Made by a program: the position numbers and the translations under genes | Assembly (NCBI GenBank): GCA_003586115.2 | Contig: QVOM02000025.1 | Span: forward strand, 84,943,521-85,007,520 | Origin: Salvator merianae | Taxonomy: Eukaryota > Chordata > Lepidosauria > Squamata > Teiidae | Length of the DNA: 64,000 nt | Direction of reading: 5' to 3' | Notes under the pieces: generated by a model | Database searches by the model: none | Told to the model about the DNA's origin: nothing | The model's input: the letters and a program-made list of their open reading frames with translations, nothing else | Shown: piece after piece, positions 12,331-24,382 of the stretch | Numbering within the stretch: position 1 is the first letter of the stretch | How the letters are laid out: every line of letters starts with the position of its first letter

Positions 12331-13429
12331 CAATCACATTATCATCAGGGCTAATAGCCATTGAAAGCCATTTTTTTCCCTACCAATCTGGCATTTATCA
12401 ATACAGAACCAAGTTGTTGTTATTATCATCACCACCATCATCAAGAAGGAAAAGGAACAATGCTCAATCAGTAATGAGGAAGAGGATTTGAGCTGTTGTG
12501 AATAGAAGAGATGTGATTCTTCTTCTTTGGATTCCATCATAACTTCTTTTTTCGTCATGCAAGCATCTTTTGATGTTTTTAGTGCTATAATTTATATCTT
12601 CTTGCAGACAGAAGAAATTCCTGCCTTCAGATACCATGCTGCTTTTTATAAGCTCATGCTTGTATAGCTCTGATTAATTTTGTTAGTTCTTTTGGATTAT
12701 TTCTCTTTTCTTATCTGAACTGTTCTGGTGATTTTTATTGAGAGCTTGTTTTTTTTCTCTTGACATTAGCATTTCCTGGGAATGTTTATTACTCCTCACC
12801 ATCACTGATGGAACACACAGACACAGACAGAGTAAAATGTATTAGTGGTGCAGGTCAAATTGCACTATTTTATTTACTTCTTTCTTAAGTGCATTTTTCA
12901 ATTGCATTTTTTATTTTGGTCTAGATGTTCATATATTTATTGACAATTTAATTGTGTGTCTGTCTGTCTATCATTTACATAGCATTTCTCCATTTAAAAA
13001 ATCTTGAAGTACCTTATAGCAGCACATTTTAAAACCATGGAAACAAATTAAAACCAAGTGGGATGAGATGCCCATTTATACCAGGTAATTTATCTTAATT
13101 GGCATCCATGGCATCTGCAGTATCCCATGGTGTGCTGGATAGGATCAAGTGTTCCAATCCAGGATGGGCCAAGTGGCTGGCAACCCACATCAATCCCATG
13201 CCAATCCCAGACTCCATGGTTGCTGGTAGGGCTGTCTTGGTGTGGAGCAGTGGCACTTTTCTGGCATTGCTTCTGGCAAAATGACACCAGAGGTTTTGGT
13301 CCTGGTAGATAGAACCACCCACTTGTGTGCTGCCCACACAGAAGGACCTGATATCAGAATGCTGTGTACTCTGCTTACAAGGAGTCCATGGTTGGAGGCA
13401 GCTGTGGCACCATTTTTGCATCATAGCCT
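12331..13429. other. AT-rich DNA plus a diverged repeat
   Basis: No gene. The part at about 13230-13330 ('ggcaaaatgacacc', 'tggtagatagaaccacccactt') is a diverged version of about 33250-33310 ('ggcaaaatggtactggg', 'cagtagatgaaaccagccactt'), an unclassified repeat. Confidence 0.45.
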
Positions 13430-13731
13430 AGTCCAACATGTCATCCTATGCAAATGCAACATTATACTGGGAGACGTGGCCTCACTACGCCACATGACTG
13501 TACAGCCACAGCTGCACCATGGCACAGCCTGCAGCATTTGCACATGCTGCATACTGTGAGCTCTTCAGCTGCTCCTGGTACAGCTGTGGACAACATTTTA
13601 GTTGTCTATTGCTAGTAGTGATCGGGAGTGTCTGCAGATGGTCCCAATTGCTAGGACCTCCACAAAATGTGGATCCACTGTGCTAGTGAGTGACTGGATG
13701 CTCACCAACACTAAAGTGCAAATAGGCCCTC
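13430..13731. mobile_element. Harbinger-like GGGCCTGTT family, inverted orientation
   Basis: The right edge AAAGTGCAAATAGGCCC is the inverted GGGCCTGTTYGCACTT terminus. The adjoining 'gactggatgctcacc' matches the subterminal block of 24056-24382. It also contains the 'gatcgggagtgtctgcagat' block seen inverted there. The left end is not resolved. Confidence 0.5.
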
Positions 13732-14829
13732 AGAAGGCAAATGTAAGGCTAAGTGATTATCAAGTTCTAGTTAATTGCACTAGAAGCTTGTAGAATATTA
13801 CTTTGAGGGTCATGAGGAAATCAAACAGTAAATGAACATGAGATTTGCGAACACCAAACTGAAACCTCTAGTCAAAGTCTCCCTCCTCCTCCACACCACA
13901 GGTACTCCTTCTCCAGAGTTCACTACCAGTCATATGTAATCCTTTTAAAAAATATATATAATATATTATTCAGTAGAAAACCCAACAAGAAATAAAATTG
14001 TGACAGCAAATAATTAAACAGAGACAGAGAAACATTCCTAATTTCTGCATAGTGTGCTCAATCCACTCTCAGAATTTTCCCATGTGAGGATGAAACAGTT
14101 TCAATACCCAGTGAAACATGCTTCAGGTGCTCAGATGAGGAGTAAACACTGAGGTTTGGCACTGAGGACAATTTAACACCAAGTTTGGGAGTGGACACAG
14201 ACAGGCAGGCAGAATATCAATAAGCAACTTGTCAACCCTTGTGTAGCTGAGTAATCTGACAGAGGTAGTTTTAGGTTCTTATGAAATATAGGCAAGAAGA
14301 GAGATGGAGGTTTTGTCTCTATATGTCACTTAAAACACTTTAAGGAGCATCCATGTTGGCCATGCTCTACTGTTGCTGAATGGGTTTGAGGAAGCACAGG
14401 GGACCTCACTTCCCTTAAAGGCACAAACCCTTTAGTGCATAAGTAATGACTCTCAGGTCGCTACCTTGTGCACTGAGCCAGGCCTTCACTATAGCAAAAC
14501 GTGCTGCAATCCTGAAAGGCCCTAGCACCCCATTCAAGGAGAGTGAGGATGCTCTCCATGCACAGGTGGGAAGATCTGACAACATAGCTCAGCTGACAGC
14601 AATTATAGCAGCATATTATAACACTAGTTAACACCCCAGTCCCTTGAGAGCTCCCTTGAACTGTTCATCACATCTCTCTTTTTAGTTCCCAGCCAGCATC
14701 TCTCTGCATTACAACATTCTGACAAGTTTGCACCTTTATTCACACACAATGCCTTATTGACTATCATTATACTCAATTTGTCACCTCATCCCCACACTCA
14801 GAGTTTTGCATTTTATTGCTATTCAAGCT
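13732..14829. other. no recognised feature
   Basis: Unique-looking DNA, no coding similarity or repeat termini identified. Confidence 0.45.
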
Positions 14830-14960
14830 TATCTATATTGGTCTGTGCCTAGGCACTTCACTCCATGCATCTGATAAAGTAGGATTCGTCTATGAAAGCT
14901 TCAGTTATCAACTTCTTTCTCTTTGTTTGACTCTAAGGTGCAACTAGATCCCCTTGCTAT
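14830..14960 (+). repeat. dispersed amniote repeat with hammerhead-ribozyme-like core
   Basis: This has the text pattern 'catgcatctgatgaagtggg...cacgaaagctt...ctctaaggtgc', an old repeat widespread in amniotes. At 14871-14899 it reads CTGATAA, then a short stem (GTAG pairing with CTAT through one G-U), then GAAA. That is the order of the conserved hammerhead-ribozyme core CUGANGA-stem II-GAAA. Penelope-like retroelements are known to carry hammerheads, so this may be a Penelope-derived fragment. That link is inference. The second conserved G is A here (CTGATAA), so this copy is probably inactive. Confidence 0.45.
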
Positions 14961-15554
14961 ACTTCAGATTCTCATTGCTAAATGCAAATTAGCATATATT
15001 TATTTATGTAATTAAGGTTTTTTTCTTTTTCTTTTTGCTTTTCAGCAAGTATAGTACTACCTGTTACTCGTCTTTGGGGTCTTTGAAGGAAAAACAAAAC
15101 AAAACTGGGATACCTTGTATCAAAAGTATGGCTTCTTGCTGTATGGCATGTATTACTGTACTCTCCCAGGCTGTGTCTCCATTGTTATACTAGAAGGTGC
15201 CCAGAGCAGGAGTCTCTGTCATAGCAGCTTCCTTGTGACCTGGCCAAGGTTAGCTAATGCACCTCCTTAGCTAAGCCCCCCCCCCCCAGCCAGTCAGTTT
15301 TGAGTATCTTCTTCACCTGCACATGGAGCTTAACATTAGCCTCTGCGAGTTTGCATGGCTGCCTCTGAGCCATCATTGCCTTCTTTCACAAGTTGCACAA
15401 GGTGACCAGCATTGATTATTAAATAGAAAAGAAATAATTCTTTTTTTGTGTATGTGGGGGGAAGAGAACAGTACTGCTGGGTACATTTCCACAAGGTCTC
15501 TTTTAGATGCCTATAAACTGAGACACATTTAGATGCTTCCACAGGGTGCACTGT
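14961..15554. other. no recognised feature
   Basis: AT-rich. A run of ten C lies near 15278-15287. No coding similarity. Confidence 0.45.
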
Positions 15555-15965
15555 GGGATGCAAGTCTGCACCTGAAGCCGTCTCTCAGCATTCTCTGTGT
15601 GAATGACAGTAGCCGTGCCCAACCCTGACTATGGCAGCAGTGGAGAAGCATCCAGCCATTGCCATGGCAACCAGCAGGCTGCGCACTGTGCAGGCATACA
15701 GAAGCGTGATGAGCTGATTGTGCAGGTGCAATCAGTCCATCACACCAGCCCAGAAGCCACACCATCGGGTTAGTGAGGGTGCACCTTACCAGGAGGTGGC
15801 TATTACCTCCCAGTATGGTTGTGGAGGACAAATTAGTGCTCCACAGTTATCTGCGATCAGGAGCAGCTGTAGCCCACTCCTGGCAGCTTGGGCCTCCACA
15901 AGGGGAGGATGCACTTGGCTAGCAAGCATTCTTGATGCTTGCTAGCAGCAAGTGCAAACAGGCCC
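15555..15965. mobile_element. Harbinger-like GGGCCTGTT family, inverted orientation
   Basis: The right edge GCAAGTGCAAACAGGCCC is the inverted terminus. The preceding 'gctagcaagcattcttgatgc' block corresponds to the inverted start of 30960-31429. The interior ('attgccatggcaaccagcag') matches 'actgccatggtaagg' and related text in that copy. The left end is approximate. Confidence 0.5.
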
Positions 15966-17106
15966 TCTGGGTGCATATGCCCACATACGTGCACATGCAC
16001 ATAATAAAAGTCTAAAATATCTTTAGTGGCTGACAGTCCTGAGAAGGTATGTTAAAAGAAGTCATAAGATGCAGCAAAAAAAAAAAATTATCCAGCTGCT
16101 TCACATCTGTACAGGCAAGGAAGGTTCCAACTGCAGTCTTCCCATGCCTTTGCAGGGCTGAGGCATAGTTAACGAGCAAATGATCTTCCACTATTTATAT
16201 CACTGCATATGTCAGCTCTCCTTGTTTATAGGTGACATGTTCTTCCATCCATTAAGCAAATAACAATAGCTGGAGAATGAAAATGAGCAGTCAGGTGTAT
16301 AATATTTCATTATCTACCTCTCATCATTTCTCTCTCTCTCTCTCTGTTTCTCTGCTGTTGAATATGCCAATTTCTTTCTTCACCTTTCCTTTCTGCCTGC
16401 TTCCCTGGGTCGTGTCCTCTCATTTGGCAGGCTTTTCTAAATTTGCTTCCTTTATAATTTTAGACTCATTAAACTTTATCCAAGAAGGGAAGGCAGGGAC
16501 AGTGTGTGTTACACACACACCCCGAGCTCTTTTTGTCACCATAGCAACCCTCACAACTATTCACCATCATCTGAGCGAGAGGAAGCATGCAGTTCTGTAA
16601 GAGGTAAAGATAGGACTGCAATATAAAAACCAATGTCTTTATCTTGACGTCACCTTAACTGATACCTTTTTAAAGCTGCTTGAAAGCATCTTCCTCCTTT
16701 CCTTCCTTCAGCTTTATAGGTTCTTCACAGCAAGCAGAAATTGATTTTATGATGGAACCAAACTATTTGGGATTGTTAATATACTCTTTGTTGGTAATGA
16801 ATATCAGAAGTTGTATTTGTCTTTTATTGGCCTCTAAATATGCATGCCTTTGCAGAGAGCAGAGAGGCAGACCCTTGCAAGCAAATGGTTTTAAATCTCA
16901 AGGCAACACGCCCATCTAGGGAAACAGATTTCTCCCTCATATTCTATGACTGCAGACATGAGGGAGCTGGTGAAAGCAATTGTCCTCACTGATGAAGCTA
17001 ATTTCACCAACTTTAGAACTAAATATCTATGAATATTGAAATTAATGTATCAGCATATACAAACCATCCAACTTAAGAAAAAAAATCTGCTGTGTTGTCA
17101 CTGAAG
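15966..17106. other. no recognised feature
   Basis: AT-rich with a short (TC)n stretch near 16331-16346. A 107-residue open frame at 16277-16600 is mostly low-complexity Ser/Leu and has no domain. Confidence 0.45.
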
Positions 17107-17466
17107 TAGAGATGCGCATGAACAAAAACTTACATGTCTGCTTCACTGTTGAACCAAACACTCATTTGTTCAGCTTGATAGCAAACTGTTTAATCAAACA
17201 AATGGTTGTTCACGATAAATTCTGAACTTGTTTAGAAACAACAAATAGTATTTTTCCATTGGAAAAAAAAAGCCCTTTTCAAGGGCCAAACAGAGCAAAC
17301 ACAAATTATTTGGTTGAATAGTTTGTGTTTGCAAGTGAGGGACTGGTTTGGTTTGATTGAATTTCTGGAAATGAGCACCACTGCCTGTTTCGTTCAATGA
17401 GAACATCTGTGCATGCAAACTGTGTGATGGAATTTTCAAATGCAAACCAAAGTTTGCACATCTCTA
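17107..17466. mobile_element. hAT-like MITE, TAGAGATG family
   Basis: A 360-bp element with ends TAGAGATGCGCATGAAC and GTTTGCACATCTCTA. The flanks CACTGAAG (17099-17106) and AACTGAAG (17467-17474) match 7/8. The interior has 'gttcaatga', 'aaccaaa' and 'cttttcaagggc' blocks shared with 21663-22069 and 24915-25276. Non-coding. Confidence 0.85.
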
Positions 17467-17474
17467 AACTGAAG

Positions 17475-20339
17475 CCTGTTGTTGCAGTTCCCTTCATTTA
17501 GCTGCTTACTGTGTCCAATATTATGCTAATAATGTTGGAGAATGGTATCGTGAAAAACTTACTAAGGATAGACTTCAAACATACCAGATCAGATTTCCTG
17601 CATTTCAACTCAATGTGCCTGGCTGCTGCAGATATGTTCTGAAATATCCACATGATCTGTTGTGCAGTTTCCTAAAATATGATTGAAATGAAAGAGGAAC
17701 AGGAGAGCCTCCAAAAACATTCAAAAACGTCACTATCTATGTCACTTTGCTTTCATCTTATGCAACTGCTTGCTTGGAAGGAATTTAAAACTTTAGCCTG
17801 ACTTTAGAAGAAAGAATTGTATTGACAATAGATGGCATAGACTCTATAGAGGGAAATGGTGCTGAAAAAAAACTTGGTATCTTTTATTACAAGATGGGTT
17901 AGAAAAAAAATAAAATAAAACTTTTGAATCAGCTCTTTGGAAAATGGGAGAGGGTGGAATCCAGAAATATTGAGGTTGCCATTCTGTTCCACTTTACTCT
18001 GAAATCATTGAAACTTGCTTCAGTGTATAGATTTGTAAAACACTGTGAAAGAAAGATTTACATCTTTGTCGTTTGTGGTATATCAATTTTAATTTTTTTG
18101 TAACCCATACTAAAATGCAATGATGTTGTTGCATAATCTGCTCCCTAAAATATGAATTTCTACACATTATCTGTGCATGTGGACAGAAGCAGTCATGTGC
18201 AGGGATGTGTCTATGAATCTGTTGTTTATGTGGCAAGCACAAGGATTGGACCAGAATGCTCCTGGAACCTTGTGCTTTACAGACTCCATTTTGGGAAAAG
18301 TCAGGTCACAGTTTAAAAGGCAATTTAGAAATTGTTCTTTCTACTTACTCCCCCTTCCATTTGCCTACCAGGAAAGGCAGAGCACAGCTGCACAACTTGA
18401 TCAGGGAAGGCAAAACATGCCAAGAGGTCTTGCTTCCTCTGCAATAATGTAAATGGCTGCAAACTAGCCAGATCAGGTACATTCTCTTTACATTCTTAAA
18501 AAATAACAAGTATGTGATTGAACCACCTTTGTGTCATTTTGGCCAAACTTATTGTCCTATCAAATCCAGGTGTTAACAACAGGAATGCAGCTATCAAGGA
18601 TGCTGGTTAACTCTAATGTAATTTAATATGAGGCAGACACCTCAATATTTGAGGATTTTTATTTGCTGTGTACACTTGTTTGTTTCTCCCTTCATCTGCA
18701 TGTTTGTCAACAAATTGGATGTGGCATACTCCTGCCCCACACCATACCTCTTTACTAAGAGGACCAATAATTTTAAATTCCCTGATTTTAAGCACACCAA
18801 TCAAAAGTGCAGATTTTGATCCATTTTCATCCAATGAGCTGGCTTGTCCTTTTCCAGACTTGGGAGAAAAAGTATAAAAAGCACAGATTTTTTTTCCCCC
18901 TATTCTTTATGAAGGTTTTCCTCCACCTCATCACAAGAACTGAAATCACTACAAAATCACTGAATAAAAAAGAGAGCATCTTAAGATCATCTACCCTCCT
19001 CACTTTTCCTGCTGGCAGCTGCCTCTTAGTCTCCTGCTGAAACTGAAGAGAGAGGCTCTGCTTTTGTGCTGCTTTGCAGCTTACCTTTGAGCTGATTTCA
19101 CTTAGAAAGAGGGATATTCCACTCTCTCCCTTTACACCTTAATTCCAAGCTCCGGTTTGAACCTCTGAGCCTTTGTGCCTCCTGCAAGGGAGCTGTTTTC
19201 ACTCAGGGAGTGAGGATCATGGAAGATTCCACTTTTCTTTCCCTCTGCTGCCTTCCTGTTTGGCTTCTGAACTCCAGAGCACCTGCTGTCCTGTGCAATT
19301 GGTACCTAAGTCTTGGAACTCTGTGAGAAGGGCAGAGATCCTTACTGAGAGTAAGAAGCCTTCTCTTCTCTCCATTTTTCCCTTCTAGTCTGGTGAAAAT
19401 CTCCATGGAGGAAACTTTGGATGGTGAGAACCAGCTCTTGCTGCCTCTAATTGTTGTTTTCTCCTTTAGTACTAGGATTTGGCTCAGAGACATATTAGGA
19501 ACATTTCTAGTTTTTCACCAGACTCTTACACAATTACTAGCTGGCTTTCCTTACTCAGTTTTGAAGTGATATCTTCTTCTTCTTCCCTTTTCCATTTATT
19601 CCTATCAATCAATAGTGACTGCCTGACAGTGCTATCAGCTGACTCTGACAAATTGCATTCATTATTGCCATTTCTGCTACTTTTTAAAGCTTTTTTGGTG
19701 AGTTTTTAATAAAGTTTCTTATTTTTACAGAAGAATCTTTTTTTTTTTTTTAAGTATACCTTTCTGTCTGCCTGTTATTTTGTAGTTCACTTCACCTGAT
19801 TTGTTATTTTTAAAACTAATACCCAAAAGGTCCTGCTTTTAAAGGGTTCCTGGGAGAGCTTTCTCCCAATACCAGTGCAGCCCAGTGCACCACTCATATC
19901 AATGTAGGGTAGGACAGAAATCTAAAAAAGAAATCAATCAATCAATTGGAATTATGGAAAATAGGTGTTTGAAAGGGCTAACATATATCTTCTCAGACTG
20001 TGCCTCTACTTACCATAATAGGTCCCCATGGACACGACCTCAAAGGTTACACTCCATTTTTACTCCACTGAGGAGCATAATGCCCACCTGAGGTTCTAGG
20101 GACAAGGATGTGAAACTATGATCTTTAAAGAAGAACCCATTTTCCACTTTGTGGAATGCCTCCAACACCAGATATAAAGTTATAAAGGATATAAAGTTCC
20201 TAGTGATATGGTGGGGAAGTACTTCCATAGAGGTACCTTTCCCCAGGTGTCTCCCCTCACAGAAATCAGGATTCAGTCTCAGTCTTCTTTTCTCAGTCTA
20301 AACATTCATAGTTCCTTTGAACTCTCCTTGCAGGACTTT
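17475..20339. other. unique DNA with weak tandem similarity
   Basis: No gene recognised. At 19089 and 19190 two similar segments ('gagctgatttcacttag' / 'gagctgttttcactcag') recur with a spacing of 101 bases. They continue with matched 'attccac...ctttccct' blocks and may be a decayed tandem pair, for example retroelement 5' UTR monomers. The block at about 20060-20130 is the repeat also seen near 3455. Confidence 0.35.
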
Positions 20340-20792
20340 GGGCCTTTTTGCACTTTCCACCTTAAAATGGGAATAGTCCCCACTGTGTGGTGGCCATTCC
20401 ACTGCAAGAATTGGAACAGCCTGGAAATGGGGCTTCCAGCACTCACAGTGTGAATGCTGGCTTCCCACCATGACAGCAGCCACAGAAACATCTGGCTACT
20501 GTCATGGCATCCAGGGATATGGTGCATGACTGCACAGCTACAGTTATGGCATGGTGTGACCTGCAGCATTTGCACCTGGAAGTAGGTGCAAATGCTGCAT
20601 ACTAAGAGCAGTCCAGCTACTCGTAATACAGCTGGCTGATGTCTTGGTGGGTGGACAGCATCCACTTTGCAAATGCTGGAAGCCCATTTCTGGGCTTTTC
20701 CAGCCCTTGTAGTGGCTGCTGCATCGTGGGGACTGTTCCACCTTAGAATGGGATAATTATCCCACTCTAAGGTGGAAAATGTGAAAAGGCCC
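20340..20792. mobile_element. Harbinger-like element with long subterminal inverted repeats
   Basis: The ends GGGCCTTTTTGCACTTTCC and GGTGGAAAATGTGAAAAGGCCC are inverted repeats, and the similarity extends inward (ccaccttaaaatggg / cccactctaaggtgg). The interior carries 'gctactgtcatggcatcc' and repeated 'gcagcatttgcacc' text. Flanking trinucleotides TTT and CAG do not match, so the exact edge may be off or mutated. The 167-residue minus-strand frame crossing it lacks a domain and is explained by the repeat. Confidence 0.65.
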
Positions 20793-20891
20793 CAGAAAAT
20801 GATCACCAATTTGTGATACCAAAGGATAATTGATAAGTTTGTGCCTCAAAGTGGACTACTAAAAATGGTGTAAAGCTGACAGAGAACCTTA

Positions 20892-21343
20892 GGGCCATTC
20901 TGCATTTACCAGGCTTGATCCAGATCAGCTATCTTGATCAATAGACACCTTCCAACCTTGTTAATGGGCTGGAAAAACACAGTTTGGACTGTGATGGCTG
21001 TTCTGGTGCAGCTGTCATGCCAGCTATGAAGCTTGAATGAGCTTTGGGGCTCACCTCTGCAAGCCCCAACAGCCAGGAATAAAAATCCTGGCCTTGGAGC
21101 CCCCAGGGAACCCATTTTGGTGACATATCTATGTATGCTTTCATGATCTGGATTACCAGTTATCAGAGTGGTGATATAGCTGCATGCCTCCTGATCTGGC
21201 TTATGCTCCATCTGGTACAGATGGAGCATATTAGCAAGGAGTACAACCTTTCTAATCTTTACCAGAGAGTGAACATCAGAGGTCCTGAAGAGGACTATGA
21301 TGCTTACAGATCTGAAATACTAGCAAGTGCAGAAAGGCCCATA
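20892..21343. mobile_element. Harbinger-like element, 'gatccagatc' family
   Basis: Starts GGGCCATTCTGCATTTACC after TTA and ends AAGTGCAGAAAGGCCC before ATA. Inverted subterminal pairs 'gatctgg/ccagatc' lie near both ends (about 20923 and 21200). It is related to 949-1184 and 63264-63693. The trinucleotide flanks match 2/3. Confidence 0.65.
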
Positions 21344-21360
21344 GAACCAGTTTAGACTAG

Positions 21361-21460
21361 GGCCCTTTCTGCACTAGGCCTTATTCCAGATTACATTCTG
21401 GAACAGGATCTTACTGTTCACATGCTAGTGCAGACTACAGCAGGAAGAAAGAGGCCAGCA
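21361..21460. mobile_element. fragment of the 180-bp GGCCCTTTCTGCACT MITE
   Basis: Starts GGGCCCTTTCTGCACTAGG and keeps 'cttattccagatta' as in 6573-6752, then loses similarity after about 21460. It is only the left half. Confidence 0.55.
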
Positions 21461-21662
21461 ACAAAATTCTATTGCCAAGGCATACATTCCTTGTCCTGGA
21501 TTTGATCATTTTGTGTTGGATGTAGCACTTCCTATTTGTGTCTTTTGAACGTTTCTGTTTTCCACCTGGCTCATTAGGTTATGATTACCCATAAAGGTTT
21601 TGCCTTATTAATCTGTGACTCTTATAAGTATTCAGCAGTCTGGTGGCAAGCTTTATCAAAAG

Positions 21663-22069
21663 TAGAGATGTGAGAACTGTTTTGGTTGGATTGTGGCTTG
21701 CAGCAAACTGGGTGCTTTGTATGGTTCAAGAAACCTGGTTCAAAGTGGACAAGCCAAGTGAAACATAACAAAATGAGGATGGTTCAGTATGGTTCACTTG
21801 TTTCATATTCAAACTGAACCACCTTGTAGTAAAAAAAAAAAAAAAAAAAAAGTTCAAAGCAAACCTAAACCAAAAGGTGTTCTAATGAACCAAGTGATAC
21901 ATAGTGATACAATACTGGCTTGCTATAGTTCACTTGCCTTGCGTGCAAACCAAACCACACTGTAGTTTTGTTTTTTGTTTTTTTAAAAAATGCTCAAAGC
22001 GAACCCAAACCCAAGATAGTTGGTTCAGTTTGAACTGAACCACTAAATTCCTGTTCATGCATATCCCTA
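21663..22069. mobile_element. hAT-like MITE, perfect 8-bp TSD
   Basis: A 407-bp element with ends TAGAGATGTGAGAACTG and GTTCATGCATATCCCTA. It is flanked by identical ATCAAAAG at 21655-21662 and 22070-22077. The interior is built of 'tggttcagtt', 'gaaccaa' and two A/T runs (about 21831-21851 and 21970-21989), with the two halves resembling each other as imperfect duplicates ('caaagcgaacccaaac'). Non-coding. Confidence 0.9.
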
Positions 22070-22244
22070 ATCAAAAGCATTTAGAAATTAATGTAGATAA
22101 TGTCTTTCTTAAAGGGCCTAATCCTGGGAACCTGAATCCAATTCAGAGGAGAAGTATAGCCTGCCAAAACTTTACCTAGGCTACGTATGTTTAGAAAGCT
22201 CTATTGCCATTGCAACTGGAGAGAATTCAGAAGCATAATCAGCT

Positions 22245-22432
22245 TCTATCACTCTGAGGTTGATGCCAGATGCATGAAATATGCCAAGATATTATTGGCA
22301 TCATAGCTAGACTGCCAGATAACCCTGCTGCCATGCCTATTGATTTTGTATGGGAGGTATTCCAGTCCCTTGATTATTCTGGTTGCCCTTTTCTGCCCTT
22401 TTTGCAGTTCTAAAATATAATTTCTGAGGTGT

Positions 22433-22468
<36 letters not shown>

Positions 22469-23640
22469 TTTACCATAGATTTAAAAAGAGGCACAATGGT
22501 GCTTGTTGACTTATTTTCTTTCCACTTCCTAATTACCTCTGGCACTGAATGTGTTTTTAACTGCTGCTGTGCACTGGGTAGATACCTTCACTTAACTATT
22601 CACCAGAATCCCATGATCCCTTTCCTGGTCTGCACACAAACTCAGACCCCATCAGTTTATTGGCATAATTAGGATTCTTTGCCTCAATGTGATTACTTCA
22701 TGCTTACTAGGCTTGAAGTGCATTTTCCACTCACCCAATGTCAAGAGATCCCTCTGGAGCTCTTCACAATCTCTTTCTGTTCTTAGTACCCTGAATAATT
22801 TACTGTCATTAGCAAACTTTGCTATTTTACTACTCAACCCTAATTCTAAATATTTATGAATAAATTAAAAAGCAAAGGTCCTTATACAGAACCTTGGGGG
22901 ACCCCACATTTCATCTCTTTCGACTCTGAGATCTGTCCATTTATTGCTACTCTTCATTTTTCGCCCTTTAACCAGTTACCAATACAGGTCAGGACCCGTC
23001 TTCTCTTTCCATGACTAATGTGTTTATTCATGAGCCTTTGATGAGAGACTTTCTCAAAAGCCTTCTGAAAGTCCAGATAGACAATGTCAACTGGATTGCC
23101 TTTAATCGTGTTCTTATTAACACTCTCAGATAATTCTAACAAATTAGTATGTCATGATTTACCTATGCAGCAGTCATGCTGATTTTTTCTTCAGCAATGC
23201 TTGTTCCTTTATGTGCATAATAATTTTATCCTTAATGATGGTTTCTATCACTTTACCTGGAACTGATGTTAAGTTGACTGGTCTGTAATCTCCTGGATCA
23301 CCCCTGGATCCTTTTCTGAAGATTGGTGTCACATTTGCTACCCTCCAATCTTCAGGCACAGAGCCTGGTTTTAGGGAAAGATTATATATTTTGGCTAAAA
23401 GTTCAGCAATTACACATTTGAGTTCTTTAAGAACTTTTGGATCAATGCCGTCTGGTTCTGGTGATTTCTCGGCACTTAGTTTATTAAGACTCCCAGGGAC
23501 CTTCTCCTTGGTTACCTCTATCCAGTTTAATTCTTCTGACCCCCTCCCAGAAAATATAGGCTCAGCTACCTTCCCTTTTGTTGCTAAAAATAAGTTTGTT
23601 TTTTCCAAAAAAGCTTTTGCTGGCAAAATGAAGCGTAGAA
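22245..23640 (-). pseudogene. CR1-clade LINE ORF2 (reverse transcriptase), 5'-truncated and broken
   Basis: On the minus strand, successive frames give the order of a CR1 ORF2. First is the fingers region with EKSPEPDGIDPKVLKEL, WRVANVTPIFRKGS and DYRPVNLTS (23626-23174). Next is DIVYLDFQKAFEKVSHQRL (23142-22954). Then the catalytic box has become FANDSKL where FADDTKL is usual (22837-22652). Last is the C-terminal NPHLEYCVQFWSPHL segment (22545-22249). One catalytic Asp is lost, several frame breaks separate the pieces, and the endonuclease is absent. It is non-functional. The conserved text up to about 22245 suggests the 3' UTR is short or lost. Family assignment rests on these motifs. Confidence 0.88.
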
Positions 23641-23663
23641 ATTGATAGAGGTGCTGGGAGAAC

Positions 23664-24055
23664 TAAGGCTGCATCTACATACAGCAAAAATAGCTGTCTA
23701 AAAGTGCCCTAAAGATGATAGTGTCTGACCCTCATGTTTTCATCCCATTTATCTATTCCATCTTTTCTAGCCTAGATTATACCTGAGAGGAAGAAAAGAC
23801 AGACTGACATATAAACAATCCCACCTATGGACCTGTAGGAAAAAGGATGCTTAAATGCACTTTAGAGACAGTAACATATGACCCTCATGTTCTCATCCCA
23901 TTTGTAGCCTAGAATTTACAGGCTTGTGAACCATCTCACCTCTAAACCATTTCTAAGCCTTCTCTAAACCACCTTGGAAACGCTTTCTTTACCATGTGCG
24001 GCTACAGTCTAACTTAGAGGTGGCTGTAGTCTGGGCTTGGCTAGAAGTGGGCTTT
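23664..24055. repeat. tandem pair of about 158 bp, possible TIR-element remnant
   Basis: The blocks 'tctgaccctcatgttttcat' (about 23728) and 'atatgaccctcatgttctca' (about 23876) and their surroundings repeat about 150-158 bases apart, including the following 'cccattt...gcctaga'. The left edge TAA-GGCTGCATCTACATAC resembles the start of the palindromic MITE at 45661 (TAA-GGCTGCATCCAGACAT), but no matching right end was found. Confidence 0.4.
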
Positions 24056-24382
24056 GGGCCTGTTCGCACTTTAATGCTAGTGAGCGTCCAGATGCTCACT
24101 AGCACAGTGCATCCACATTTTGCAGAAGCCCAAGCAAGTGGAAGCATCTGCAGACACTCCCGATCACTACTAGCTGTGGGCAACTAAAACAATCTCCACA
24201 GCTGTACTGAGAACAGCAGGACTGCTCCTGGTACTTCTGGGAGTGAATGCTGCAGGCTGCATTGCAGCATGGCTGTAGTTGTGCATTCACATGCTGCATC
24301 CCCAGTCACCATTGCAGTGGCCAGACATTTCCACTGCTGCTGTCATTTATCCCATTCTAAGGTGGAAAGTGCAAAAAGGCCC
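24056..24382. mobile_element. Harbinger-like element, 3-bp TSD TTT
   Basis: A 327-bp element with ends GGGCCTGTTCGCACTTTA and AAAGTGCAAAAAGGCCC. It is flanked by TTT on both sides (24053-24055, 24383-24385). It keeps the 'gatgctcactagcac' subterminal block and the 'ccattctaaggtgg' right subterminal block, so it is the best short reference for this family in the window. Non-coding. Confidence 0.75.

Noticed and set aside
20306..20809. 167-residue minus-strand frame
   Set aside because: Coincides with a Harbinger-like element with long inverted repeats; no transposase or DNA-binding motif.
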